DNA of 64,000 bases from Anas platyrhynchos. Taxonomy: Eukaryota > Chordata > Aves > Anseriformes > Anatidae. The stretch's first letter is position 1. The number at the start of each line of letters is the position of its first letter. Below, piece by piece: positions 25,031-37,385 of the stretch. The notes beneath the pieces are model-generated. The model had not been told where the DNA came from. It worked only from the letters and a program-made list of their open reading frames with translations, and did not search any database. Both the position numbers and the translations under genes were made by a program. The stretch spans positions 503,501-567,500 of the forward strand of contig NC_092606.1 in assembly GCF_047663525.1 (NCBI RefSeq), in the 5' to 3' direction.

Positions 25031-25879
25031 AGCCACACTGCAGCCACTGTGGGGCTGGAGTCAGGAGCCATGTCTCCCTTGCCCCAGACTGGGCGTATTC
25101 CCTGTGACCGTGGGTGATTAATGTGGTGTTTGGGAGAGGACACTAAGCAAGACGTCCTGTTTACAAACGGCTTCCTGGTGGAGTGTTTTGAGAGAACCGG
25201 GATCCAGAGAGGGTGCAGTGTGTGTTACTGGTAATGTAAAGGGACACCGTTATTTGTATTGCATCACTGAACTCCATTAAGTCTTTTATTCACCTTGTTC
25301 TCAGGACAAACGCTATTTCATTTGGAGCCATCTACCAATCAGAACCTATCAGTAGACTGCTATTTCATTTTTTTATGCCTGAACGGAAACAGTCTGCTGC
25401 TGAATACTAAGGCTGTGCTGCTCGAGGAGCCCTGAGCTCAGGGGGACGGGTGGAGGGAGCCACGTGGGGCAGCTCCTTGAGCAGCTGCTGGCTGCCTGGC
25501 CTGCCCCACGGGGTCAGTGCCGCTGCTGCCCCTGCCCTGAGATCAGAGCGGGTGTCTGGGGGACGGGGACAGGCGGGCACAGCAGCGGGTGAGCCTGCAG
25601 GAGCTGGGTCTAGTTGTGCTCGGGGCAGTCATCCCCACCTGAGGATGGCTGCAGATGCTGCCCTTCCTGGAAGCCCCAGATGCTCCTCTGCCCTCTGGCA
25701 CCCCCACATCATGTCCCCAAACCACGGCACAGGTTGTCACCACGGAGGAGAGTGTGAGAGGAGCCAACGCTGGGCTGCAGGGCAGGGGCTGGCTCAGTGT
25801 CCCCTCTGCAGGTCCCCTATCCCTCAGTGAAACCGTGAGAGCAGCCTGCTTCCCTCTTTCCCTGTGCGAAGATTAATGT

Positions 25880-26260
25880 TTAAACAGCACTTGTCCTATA
25901 AATCTCTCTCAGAGGCTTTTCTCAGAACAAATAGTTAGCGGGAGAACAAGGCATCTATTCGAAAATGACAGGATTTCCAATCTATATATTAAGCAGGTAA
26001 CCACTCTCTTGAAATGTCAGCGTGACTCTTCATCTTCCGCTGGATGCAGCTATGAGTATGGTGTGACGGAAGATGCCACCTCCTGTATTTATTTACAAGG
26101 AGAAAGAGTCATTGAGATTAATTGCAGAAAGGAATATGCAATATGGTAAACAGTTATTTAGAAATGATTGTTTGTGTTTAATTATGACATACAGATGAGT
26201 TTAACAGTCATAAATTTTTCATTGGATTGTAAATGCAAATACAGGCATTGAAATATGTCA
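25880..26260. promoter_or_regulatory. Enhancer-like block with a 9-bp inverted repeat
   Basis: AT-rich, repeat-free sequence with TTAATTATGAC, AGATTAATTGC and ATATGCAATATG words. CATCTTCCG (26031-26039) is mirrored by CGGAAGATG (26067-26075); each arm carries an ETS core (GGAA/TTCC), in opposite orientation. A regulatory element is plausible; not shown. Confidence 0.25.
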
Positions 26261-26389
26261 ATGAAATACATGACTTATGGGCCAGGTTCTCTCTTCCTGC
26301 AATGTAACACTCTTGGTCCTTGCTAATGCAAGTGCAAGATGCTGATCTCTAGTTGGGAGCGGGTGCTGCAGGTGTAAGCCTGGTCTCTC

Positions 26390-26900
26390 CGGGTGAGCAG
26401 TGTCCGTGGGGCTCCCTGCCCTGCCCTGCCTCCTGCTCACAGCCATCCGTGGCCCTCACCTGGGGCCGCCTCTCCTCTGGCCTGGGGCCCCTCCGAGGTG
26501 ACATCTCCCCAGCTCCCCGGCTGCTGTGGCACACTGCAGGTGCTGTTGTGAGGGCGCGCTGGGACACCGGCTGCAGGGCAGGACTCGCTATCTCAGCAAC
26601 CACCAGCCTGTGAGACAGGAGGCTGCAAGGTCTGGGCACTGCGGCTCCCCCGGGAATGTCGCCAGGGAGAGCACAGATGCTTTCTCCCTTCCTCCTGCTC
26701 CAGGTTTCTGCCTGGAGACGTGTGGTGCTCTTTGGTTGAACTGTAGACTGGCGTGCCCAGAACAGGGCTTGTGCTGCAGCCTCGTGGAGCTGGTGGGTGC
26801 GGGAGCTGGCACACGCGCTCCTTGTCCTCTGGGCGCTGGCACTGTGCTCCTCGTCCCTGTCCCCTCTGCCGCACGTGTCCTCTCGGGGGCCGACATGGAG
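26390..26900. other. GC-rich stretch with the window's longest open frame
   Basis: A GC-rich block with only moderate CpG. The longest frame of the window (193 codons, minus strand, 26349-26930) lies here, together with long frames in other registers and on the plus strand. Overlapping open frames in several registers are what high GC produces. The predicted proteins are rich in Arg, Ala, Pro and Ser with no domain, signal peptide or repeat that I recognise. I do not call a gene. Confidence 0.5.
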
Positions 26901-27295
26901 TTTGCAGACCAAGTACATGGTTGACAGCACCTCTCCCCTTCCTCAGTGCAGCATCTGAAAATCTGTTACTAAAAGTCGCTTGAGAGTTGCTCAGAGAACA
27001 GAAATGACTTGTTTCTGCTTGTTTTCTTCTCGATTAAATAGGTCTTAATGCAGAGATGTGGCTTTAATTAGCGCCAAGGGATGAACTCCCTCTTAGACAC
27101 AGCAAGAGAGGAGGAAGGGCTGTGTGCTTAGAAATGGTCCATAGCAGATTCCCAAGGAAATAGGACAAAAGAGGATTTTTATTTTTCATGGAAGTGACTT
27201 TTCAACCAATTTAGTTGGTCTTATATGCTAAATTATCATTTTTTCAAGTCTATAATGAAACCCAGCATGTTTCCAGCAATTGCTCCTTATCAATG

Positions 27296-27556
27296 ATTTT
27301 TCACACTTTTTCTATCTGTATTCTCTTCTGTTTCTCCTCTTTTCCTCATCACTTCTTCCCCAACATATGCATACAGATACATGTTGCCCTTGGCAAATGA
27401 AAATGAATAATAAATGTGTAGGGGAGAAAAAAGGTTAATAGTAGGAGAAAATGAGCCAGAAAGATGAAATAAAACAGAAGGTACTAATAAGGAGGAAATT
27501 TAATCAAAACGGAAAATTTCAATGGGAAAAAGGAAAAGGGGGGTGGGTAGGGGGTA
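27296..27556. other. Pyrimidine-rich tract followed by purine-rich tract
   Basis: 27296-27361 is dominated by T and C (for example TTCTCTTCTGTTTCTCCTCT). 27420-27556 is dominated by A and G, ending in AAAAGGGGGGTGGGTAGGGG. The switch in strand composition within 260 bp is marked. It could favour triplex or unusual DNA structure. No coding content seen. Confidence 0.6.
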
Positions 27557-28341
27557 GAACACTGTTTTCATCTAGTCTGCTCATTTGAGGAGTGAAGTTG
27601 TATTTCCCAACTGTTAAAAACTGGTGTGGTAATGAAAGATGAGCATTTTTCTGTCTGTGTGTTACTGAAGCAAATCTCTCATGGGACAAAACATATCACT
27701 CAGTGAATTTCATAATGTTTAATTTTGTATTAGGCAGAGAACAAACTGTTTCTGTGTTATATAATCACATACTCAGGCTTCCTACGTGCCACTGAGTGAT
27801 GACTTTTTTTTTTCCCTTTTCACCATCTGCAACGCTGGAGAGAATGCTCCATTTCTGGTGAAAATTTAAATGCAAAATATCTTTTTGACCAAAAAGATAC
27901 AGGATAGATTTTCAGCAAATACCAGAAGGATGTTTTTAACATGACCTCTTGGATGGTCTTGTGTTGGTGGGTCTTGTGTTTAGTTTATGTATTGCAAAAC
28001 CATACATGAAAAATGAAACGTGGCACAAGCTGATGCTGTGTTCAGTTTGCTGTGAGTACACAGCAGAGCACTTGCTGCCAGTAAGGGATGGTGCCTTTGT
28101 AAGATGATCCTAACTGTGTGCTCACAGGGTTACAACAAAAAGCATCCTATTAAATTTCTGTTACTGGCTCCATTTCAGCAAAAGCACTTAGAGTTGGGTT
28201 TAATTAGAAATTGATAACGGTTGCTTGAAAGGCAGTCTGGTTTTAAAGGCTTGCAGTAATCTTGGGAAATGTTGTTCATTGTTCTGTTGTGTTTTATTTT
28301 TTTTCTTTTTTTCCCTGTGATAATTAACTAGCCTGAGTCAT

Positions 28342-28361
28342 ATAATTATATATATAATTAT
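28342..28361. repeat. 20-bp perfect AT palindrome
   Basis: ATAATTATATATATAATTAT reads the same on both strands and consists only of A and T. It combines two TAATTA-type homeodomain cores with a TA dinucleotide run; it could equally be a decayed TA microsatellite. Confidence 0.9.
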
Positions 28362-28636
28362 TCTTGTTTGTCACATGCACTAACAGAATTAAGCAGTGCT
28401 GGCTGAAAGTAGCTTTCAAGTGCTGTTGCTGTCACGCTGGGTCAGTCATCTCTGGTCAGAGCAGACAGAGGTCTCTGCAGGGGGATGTTCTTGGTGCTGT
28501 GCTCCTCAGCCTTTGCTAGTCAAAGGCTCACTGACACTGAAAAGGAAATATTTAGGACTGCCTTGTCTTTTTTGTTCTCATTTTTTGTATATCCTTCATC
28601 TTGGACTACTTCTTCTTAACTGTGATTTTTCTGCAG

Positions 28637-28690
28637 TAGACATCCAAATGTGGAAAACCATTTTCTAACCAAAGTAGCATATCCTTGCCG
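28637..28690 (+). other. Possible 54-nt cassette exon (splice-site pair)
   Basis: A pyrimidine-rich acceptor (TGATTTTTCTGCAG, ending 28636) and a near-consensus donor (CCG/GTAAGTGG, at 28690/28691) bound 54 nt. One of the three frames is open throughout and reads about 17 residues including HPNVENHFLTKVAYP. The length is a multiple of three. Such pairs also occur by chance in large introns, and no flanking exon was identified, so confidence is low. Confidence 0.15.
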
Positions 28691-29045
28691 GTAAGTGGTG
28701 GTGTGGTGAGTGTTTCAGATGTTACAACTGAGGCATGTCTTGCAAGAAGTCAAGTAGCTTTATGTACATTGATTTTCCATTTACGTAAGAGGAGTGGTGT
28801 AACATGCTGTCTGACCTTGTTCTAAAATACACTTCTAATGTGGTACAGGAGCTGTCAGCTGGGCTGCAGAGCTCAGGGCCCGATGCCCAGGCCAGCAGTA
28901 TCCTCTGAAGGATTTCAAGACAGTGACCCTTTATGGGATGTTACACAGAAAAGAAACCTGCTTGGGTTAGGCACAGGGTCAGGGACTGACAAGGTGCTTT
29001 CTGCAGTGCAGATGAGCACCAGGCTCTCCTGCAGACACATCGGTA

Positions 29046-29578
29046 TGCCATGGTTTAATGTGATGAGCAGCTAAATGCCACACAGCCGTTTGCTCATTCC
29101 CCCCATAGCGAGATAGGGAAGAAAATTGAAAAGAAAAATGCCAGAACTCGTGGGTTGAGATAAGGACGGTTTAACAAGAATGAGGGGGGGAGGGACAGGG
29201 GACCAAGAATATGCAGAGCAAGCAACGCACAACCCAATTGCTCACCACCCACTGACTGATGCCCATCCCATCTCCAAGCAATGGCTGCCAACCCCCAGTT
29301 TTCCTGTTCAGTATGAGGCCACATGGTGTGGGACATCCCTTTGGCCAGCTGGGGTCAGCTGTCCTGACTGTGTCCCCTCACCACTCCTTGTGTACCCACA
29401 GCCTCCTTGCTGGCAGGGCAACAAGAGAAGCTGAGAAGTCCTTGGCTGTGCGAGTGCTGCTCAGCAACAACTGAAACATCAGTGTGTTATTAGCATTGTT
29501 CTCATCCTAAATCCAAAGCACAGCACCATACCAGCCAGTATGAAGAAAATTCACTCCATCCCAGCTGAAACCAGGACA
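29046..29578 (-). mobile_element. Solo LTR of an ERVL-type endogenous retrovirus
   Basis: Read on the minus strand, the element begins TGTCCTGGTTTC at 29578 and ends ACCATGGCA at 29046, so it has the TG...CA ends of an LTR. The order of words along it (start with CTGGTTTCAGCTGGGAT, then a stretch about TTTGGATTTAGGATGAG and ATAACACACTGATG, then GGGACACAGTC, GACAGCTGACCCCA and TGGCCAAAGGG, then GTCAGTGGGTGGTGAGCAAT, then TCTCAACCCACGAG) is one I recall from an avian ERVL-type LTR family. No gag or pol open frame lies on either side, so it is a solo LTR left by recombination between two LTRs. The region where I expect the TATA box is degraded, and the polyadenylation hexamer reads GTTAAA rather than ATTAAA. 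The 5-bp flanks (cggta left, cgggg right) match at only 3 of 5 positions, so any target duplication has decayed. Family assignment is from memory. Confidence 0.85.
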
Positions 29579-32500
29579 CGGGGGTATTACAAAGTGGCAT
29601 TTCAAGGCAATGCATGAATCCAGCAGGTCTCCAGGCAGCGTTTCAAGGGTGCGGTGGGGCATGGAGGCTGGCACTGGCAGGAGCAATCATAAAACAGGAC
29701 GTGCAGAAAGGATTGACCTGAGCTGAAGGATGCATTTAAGTGCTGCTGACCTTGTCATCGAGCCTTAAGATGAGACATCTGCCGAGATGAGCTCTGTTTA
29801 TGGTATTTTCAAACTTTATTAATAGTGATACCATTGCAAGTCCTGGCTGCGATTTACAGCCTCTGTCACAAAAGGGCCGGTAATTCGGCAGGACAGGCAC
29901 TCTGCGCCAGGGAGCCAGCAGGCTGTGGAGCTGTGGGCCTTTCCCTGCAACTGCTTTATTGCTGCTTGGGTTGTGGAGCCTGGGCTGTGAAGCAGGAACG
30001 GGCTCATGTAACCTTCAGGAGCGTGGTCACCCGCACACACTGCGCTGTGAGGGGCGGGGGGAGCAGGGCATAAATCGTGTGGGGATGTTTATATTTCTGC
30101 ATATTTGGCTCCATTTAGCTGTCATGTGCCCCACTGTTATTCTCAGAGACGTGCATTCATTCCTTTAGTCTGATGACTAAGATGTAAGAGGGAATGTATA
30201 GCCATTGTGAGGCAGTGAATCAGCTCTGAGGACAGCTAATTCGCCGGAGAGGAAATCCTACATGGAAGAAGCAGTTTGGGGATGGGAGTGCTAAGCCAGA
30301 GGTGCTACTGCTTGAAATGTTTTCTGAGGCTCTACCTTTAGCTTACTCCTTGTTGCTTGTCACTTCTCAGCTCTCTCCCAGTGTCCTGGTTGAAGGACAC
30401 CTTTGAAATGAGGGATGAGCCATAATGAGAAAAGAGACAAAAATTAATCAAAGATGACACTAGAAATGATGTGAAATAATTTCTTTGGCATAGTATTCAG
30501 ATATAAGGAAGTGTGTATATATATGTGTATGTATATGCACACGCATATACACAAACTGTCATTGCTCATCACTGGTAACGCTCGTGAAGGACTATGGAAA
30601 GAAGAAAACTAATAAACCCTGAACAAAGGCACAAGGTGACCTTCAATTAAGGCTTTGGAGTTGGATTCAGAAGCCATGGATCCACGTGCTTGTTCTCTCG
30701 GGTTTCCTGGGGGATTTCAGGCACAGCCCTGCGATGGATTTCAGGGCTCCCCTGGGCTGGCCCCTGGCCCTGGCTCCTCTTTTCTCCTTTCCTCAGGCAG
30801 TGGCCACCCCCAGCCCCAGTTTGCCGCAGCAGCACCGGTGCTTGCCCAGCACCAGGAGCACAGCCTGCTCCCAGAAGGGCAGAGTGAGCCAAGGATGGGA
30901 CACAGAGGATGGGCTGGGGAAGAGAAAAGGAGAAAGACGACTTCCATCATCATCCTGTCTGACTGGGAACCGTCACGGAGACATCAGTGATGCCACGCGA
31001 CAGTGCCCGAGTTCACAGCACACAGAGGCAATTAAGTTCTACATAGTGCCCAGCATTTCCTACTAAAATTCTGTCACCCTGATGATCGCAGGAGTCCAGT
31101 GCATGCTCGTCTGCGTGTCAGAAGGCAGGCTGCTCACCAGCAGGGTGGATATCGGAATTTCCCTGTGAGGCCATTAAACAAGGCTGCTGATTTATTTTTT
31201 TTTTTTTCCCAAGGAAAAGCTCACAATGTGTAGGTTTTAACTCGCTTAATGAAGCATGAGAATTGAATGGTAATAGCTGTTCTTTGAAAGTCTGGAAAAT
31301 GATGCAAATCTGTTAGGATCAATGTATTGTCTGCTAGGAAATAATCTGTTTCTGAAAGAAGCTGGTGATTTGTTCTTATTGTCCTATGAAATTAGAAAAT
31401 ATTACTATTTATGAAGCACATTTATAAAATGTGCACTCTACTTTTAAACAGTTGGCTTCAGGGCATTTACTAAAAGCCAGATTTATCAAATAAGGCACGT
31501 GTAGCTGCATTACAAACCAACTTAACTTAAAAACAGATTTGGGAAGTAATGTAGTATGTAGGTTGTAAAGCTCTACTGGAAGGGAAACATAGCTGCTTAA
31601 AGAGCAAAATGCTGCTCTTAAGCCTGGGTGGGTGGAGGTTTAGCCTGTAATTCAATTGCAATGTTTTATTGGAATGATGCTGGTCGTGGAGGTGACTGAC
31701 AACGGTGGCTTTTGCAGAGACTCCCAAATCGTTGTTGTGATGTCTTAGTGCCATTCTGTGTAAGCGAAACAAGATAGGAAATTTTGTATTTTCTTTGCAG
31801 AAGAAGACAGCAGGATATTTCCCAAGCCTGTTGTACGGTGCAAGAACAAGAACAGGTATGTGTGTGATTTCTGGGGGAGGGTTTACAGAACTGAGTTTTT
31901 TTCATAGTAAAATTCTGAATCAGTTTGGCAGAGGTGTTTACCTCTGAGCCTTCAGTGTTCTGCCATTTATACTCCTCAGCTTGTTCCAGTGCCTCATGTG
32001 CGATCCCTCAAAAATTCTGGAAACAGCTCTGTGACTTTGCAGAATTTGGTCTACTGCAAGTGAAAAGTGATAACTTTTTTTATGAGCATTCAGTGCAGAT
32101 CTATATCCTAATAGGAAATCAGTGTTCAGGTCACAAGGTGGAACAGGACAATGGGAATCTTAATCGCACGGGAAATAAAAATTAAAAGTCACAGTGGACA
32201 ATGGGATATAATTTAGGATTTTGCTGCAGTCAGAGATGGTGAATCACAAAAATTGCTCACCATTGTCCTATGTCGCAGTGTCAAAACCCACGCCAAACTC
32301 TTACATATCCAGTTGACTTCTATCGGGAGAGGAGTAAAATGGAAACGTTGTAATGGATTAGAGAAAGCTGAATAAGCTCATGCCTCTCAGTGTGAGCCTG
32401 TGACATGTCAGAGCTAGCAAAATATTTCACTGTGCAGGTTATTAAAAATGAGAAAATTGTATACAGTGTAAAGTTTGATCTTGATTGATTGTATGTGCTT

Positions 32501-35500
32501 AGAGCTAAGTCAGGTCGATCCGAGCCACTGCATTGAAAAAGCAGTGACTTGACAAGAATTGCGTGGATTGCCAACATGCTCAAAACTGTTTCCACTAGTT
32601 TGCTAAAATAAATACCTCAGCCCTGCCAAAGCGCATTAAAGGTGAAGTGAGTCAGCACTAAGGCAAATGCAATGGAAGCTGCCTCGCAGCAGCCTGGGCA
32701 GCCCTGGCACAGCTGTGTGGTCGGCAGGCTGTGCCCTCCCCATGATGGGGATGCTCCGGCCAAGTGGCCGCAGCCCCGTGGCCGCCTGCCCCACTTGGCC
32801 ACCACGCTGCTGCCGCCAGGGCAGCCCGCAGAGCTGCCAGGGGTCCCCACTGCTTCCCCGCATGCTGCCCTGAGCAGGGGTGGCAAAAGCACCGCACGTT
32901 CTCCTTCCCAGGTCGATTTGCTGTTCGCTTTTTTTTTTTTTGATTTTACTGAGTCAAGGCATCTGTGGCAAAATGCTCCCCTGTTTGAAGTTTGTTACAT
33001 TTGCATCAGCTGCAGCTCCTGTGGGAGAATCGCAGCTGCTTATATATGCGTATCCACACAGAGATATAAAAAATAATAGAAGTGTTGAGACACGGCAATG
33101 GGATTTTAATTCACTTGGACGGGGACCAAGATCTGTCCATGTCCATCTCCCCCCGATATATGTGTGTGTATTTAACGGGAAAGTGTGTCAGGGAGTCCTT
33201 TCATGGTTCAGCTGGGATTCTGCTTTGTACAAATACCTCTCGTCACATAGAATACCGAACAATTTCTTAGAGAAACTCCCTCTTTGGAGAGGCAGCAAAT
33301 AGCCAGTGTTGTATTTTAAATAACCTCCACTGAGGCTCTTTCTCACCTACGTGCTACAGATCTCTGAAGTGGAACAGATGGTGTCCAGTCCCGCAGTGTC
33401 ATCTGCCTGCATGCACTCATCTTAAGTGGATTTGGGCTAGACTTCTGTTTTCTTTTTTCCTTTCTTTGCATGCTGAGCAAGAAATGGGGAAGGGAGAAAA
33501 ATGAAACATAAAAGGCAGATGCTGGTAATAGAGCAGAAGTGAGAGTTATAAAAATGTCACAGACATCTGCAGAACTGCACTTAGTGGAAAACTTCACCAT
33601 TGCAGCAAAATTGCCCACAAATGACCTGTGCAAGAAGATGAAGTACAAGGGGCTGCTCGCTGGAAGAGTAGCCCCATTACAGCCCCAGGACGCAGCACTG
33701 TGTGCCTGGAAGGTCAGGATGCTGTCAAAGGGACCTCATGATGCAGGCACTGCACTCCCACCAAGTCCAGGAGTATCAAACGGAGCAGGAACAACAACCC
33801 TGCCCATTCTTGGTGCCATTATGATTAAATCTGGTCAGGGCCTTTCTAGTTACTGGAGGGCAGGATTTCCATCAGGATTTGGTGGCATCAATAAAGCCAT
33901 TTTTATGGTTGTATTTTGCTGCAGTTCTGACTCTGCAGCAGCAAAAAGAAAAAATTCATTGCTTTTAGAAAAGCTGATGAGCAAGAAGTTAGCTTGGGGT
34001 ATCTACCTCCAACGAGACTAAATCCAAGGTAACTATAAATACCTACAGGTCCTCAGGAGAAGACAGGGATGTGAGCCTGCCCAAACATCTCTAACAAGTG
34101 AAGGGATCTGAAAAGGTCTACTTTTTTCTTTCAAGTTCTTTCCCCACATCAAATCAAGGAGAATAAAGAATGAATCTCTAAACCTCTAATCTCTGCTTTG
34201 TGAATACATTATTTTCATGTCTGAAAAGTTCAGTTATTTCCATTTCCAAGCTGGTCACAAACAACTAAAATCTGTAGATTAAAGATTGAAATATAAAGTT
34301 AAATCCCACATGAGGAACGAGCTTTTCATTAGTAATTTTCCAGATGAAAGGCCCTTACACTGCATTCCTACCTGCACGAGCTGCCTCCTCCTCGCAGCCC
34401 CTCCTGCGACACAGCGATGATCACGAGCTCGCGCTCCCACCTTCACACCCAGCGCTGTTGCAGGAGGTTCGTGGGGGAGGCAGCAAAAACCTGTCACTTC
34501 AGTGTGTGGGCACTATGCTGGCCCTCGCTCAGGCTCCCCGGGAGACCTCGGACAAGCCCGGTGATGCCTCTCGGTGGCAGCTGCCTGGCTGTGACCAGGG
34601 AACAAGAGCTCAGCGCCACGCTGCAGTGGCTGCGCCCAGCGCCAAGCCCCCGGGCCTCGGCCCCGCAGAGCAAGGGCTGCCAGGCACATGGGTGATGCCA
34701 GTGCCTACAGCACTGCCCTTGTGTCCAGCCCTTCCTCTAGAACTGCTCTTGTTTTTTTTTCCCTAATGCTGGAAACCCAAAACACCAGGGCACAAAACTA
34801 CACAAAAAGCATTGATTTATTAGCTGCATTCCAAAGGGATGCGGCTGCGGCAGTAGCACAATAGCCACGCGTCTGGTGTGCAAAGTTGAGAGCATTGTAA
34901 CAGGCAGCTACAGCTGCTTTTGGCAAGAACAATAGTTCACAGAGCTTATTAAAGCCAGCAGGATATAATCAATGTGTTGGTTCATTTAAATGAGGAAGCA
35001 GAGTTGTACAGAATAGGTGGTAGATACAGCCAGCACATTGTGTATCGAGTTGCACAAAATGGTCTTTCTTTATCCCTGGTAAGAATCCCAGTACAAATTA
35101 TATAGGGGACTAAACAGCATGCAAGCTTTTAAGTCTTGCGTGTTAAAGCTCAAACCACACTGCAGCCATCGCAGGATCCCAGCACGGGGCGTGATGAGCT
35201 GAGCGTGCTGGAGTACACGGAGCTGGTCACGAGGCTGCTGGGCTGCCCAGAGCCTGGGAGCGTGCGCGCTGCGGGGCTGCGGCTGCTCTGCCAGCCCATG
35301 GGGCCCTGCTGCCGCGGGGTCTTGCACGAGGTGCGCTGCCATTGCCCTCTGCAACACTCTCATGGGCACAGAGCAGAAACGAGTTACCTCGTTCACTGAG
35401 CCAAGGTGTCAGCCCAGTTTGAGTGTGTGAATAGCTCCTGCCAAAAAGTTACAAAGCTGTGATGGCTGCTCCTGGTGTTGTAGGGCTGGAGCCCCACTTG

Positions 35501-37380
35501 GGGGCAGTTGGGCTGGGCACCGCGGGCACTGCCCCCCGCACGGTGCTGTGCACTGTGAGCACCTGCAGGACCCTGGGGCTGCACACATGCCGACCACCAA
35601 GAGCTAGTGAGTCTTAGAAAAATGGTGTTACATCTTGAGCCAGCTAATCTTTGTCTGAAAGGACATGGCTAATTCTGACCATAAATTTTAACCAACTCAA
35701 AAAAGTTTTAAAGCATTGGGAAGAATATGTGCAATCACAGCACTTGGGCAGCCAGATGCCACAATCTAATAATTTAATATAGTCTTAATTAGGTTTTGGT
35801 GGTTTTTTTTGTTTGTTTGTTTGTTTTGTTTTGTTTGGGTGGTTGGTTTTGTTTGTTTGTTTGTTTTTTAAAAAAAAAACAATCTGTCCTTCACTGTTCA
35901 GAAAGCTGCTTCCTACAAACTGGGTCACGGTTTTGATGAGCCAAACCTTTAGCTGCCCATCGGCTCCTTGCTCCTCAGTGAAGTTCTCAGTGCAGCACCC
36001 AGCGCACCATGGTCAGGGGTGGCCCTCTGTGCCCTCCAGAGCCAGGCAGGTTTTTCACCTACTCTGGAGCCCATTTCTGGAAAACACATTTGAACTTTAA
36101 AAACAGCTTTCTGTAACGTGAGTGTTTGTACCACTAATGCCAGTGTCCAACCTAGGTCCATAACAGTGCAAATTCTTCTGATGATTTGTAATCCCAATTA
36201 TCTTAAACTAATTCCATCTGAGAGCCAGGAACACATCTGGAGTTTAGCTCAGGTTCTTAGCCAGACAAACTAATCTCTCCTGAAATCCTGCTGGTTGCCC
36301 TGCTCTCTGCAGTGCCAGTGCACACACAGGTGAGTGCTGTTTGACCCACAAAGGAGATTTAGATGGGCTGGACAGAATAGGAGCTTTCTCTTCAGGCTTT
36401 GAAACATTTTGGTAGCTTCTAGAGGTGTGCAGGAATGAAAAAGCCGCAAGCTGAAGCTCATAAGAAAAATGGTCAGCTATCTGTAATTGTCAGTGTCAGC
36501 CAAAAAAAAATAGAATTGGCTCTTTTTATAGAGCTGTGCAGATCCAGCAGTAATAAATCACTGCTGCAGACTGGTCCTCGGGATGGTGGTGACCTGTCAC
36601 CAAGAGTAAGTGACAAAGTGACTTTGTGAAAGGATGAGAAGCAAGCAGAAAGTAAACCTGGGGGCTGTTTGGAGGGGTAGCATCCTGCCGGGGGGCTGAC
36701 CTCAACATCCCCCCGTGCCTGTGTGGGAGGCAGCCATCAGCACACTGGGAGGAGGTGGCAGCTGCCCTGAGAGAGTGTCCTACAGCTGTTGTGCCCAGCT
36801 GCCAGCTGCCGGTGGGGCTAAGGTGAGTTCACACACAGACTAGAAAATGGTTTTGTGAAACAGAGGGCTGAAAAGCCTTGTTTGCTGCCAGATCTGATAC
36901 GATTTCAGTGCCTGCATCACTGATAGGGGCAGGAGCTGTTGGTGGGTCCTGGTGCGAGGATGGCAGTCCTGGTTTTGGATTAGACAGATAAAGGTTTGGA
37001 TTGGGACTGAATTTTATAAAAGAGAAGCTGAAGTATCCAAGCATTTTGTGCTTTTCAAAGTAGCTGAAACTGTCCTGTCCACTCCAGTGCTTGTCCAGAA
37101 GTGGTGGGGCCATGTATCAGCTAGGGAGAGAGCAGAGGACCAGAAAGGGTGGAGAGCAGCGGTTCTGAAATGACTGTGCCTTAGGTTTTAAAATCACACA
37201 CACAGTAGTCGTTTTGCACTCATTTCCAACTGGCTTTAAGCATCAGCTCATCAGGGCAATTCAATTTGATGTAACAAGTATTAAACATGATGTATTCCCT
37301 CTTTTATCTGTGGCATAGTCTTTTATGGATGTCCCATGCCTTCATTAAAACGTGTGCTGTGCTCGAGTTGTCCAGCACAA
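29579..37380. other. Non-coding sequence right of the solo LTR
   Basis: No internal retroviral sequence follows the LTR. A CA/TG-rich imperfect repeat lies at 30.51-30.55 kb, including a GTATATGC/GCATATAC hairpin. The longest plus-strand frame (160 codons, 33539-34021) is in balanced-GC sequence but has no recognisable domain and is within chance expectation. A GC-rich stretch at 34.38-34.74 kb gives compositional frames. Confidence 0.5.
35792..35879. repeat. T/G-only tract (GTTT repeats) ending in A10
   Basis: Seventy-eight bases of only T and G (35792-35869), mostly GTTT units with interruptions, run directly into ten adenines. Read on the minus strand this is a T10 followed by CAAA repeats. 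Simple low-complexity sequence. Confidence 0.92.
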
Positions 37381-37385
37381 CTACA

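Noticed and set aside
26349-26930. Longest open frame of the window, 193 codons on the minus strand
   Set aside because: GC-rich block with overlapping frames in several registers on both strands, no domain, length close to chance expectation for this composition.
30040-30065. GGGGCGGGGGGAGCAGGG as a G-quadruplex
   Set aside because: Only three usable G tracts; the six-G run cannot give two tracts with a loop between.
30510-30555. TATATATGTGTATGTATATGC and its inverted partner as a hairpin gene
   Set aside because: Simple CA/TA-rich sequence pairs with itself by composition; no microRNA-like structure.
33255-33300. CTCCCTCTTTGGAGAG, a 16-mer shared with the CR1 copy at 43.5 kb
   Set aside because: Flanking sequence does not follow the CR1 order; most likely coincidence.
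33539-34021. 160-codon plus-strand frame in balanced-GC sequence
   Set aside because: About three frames this long are expected by chance in 64 kb; the protein shows no recognisable domain and no splice or promoter context.
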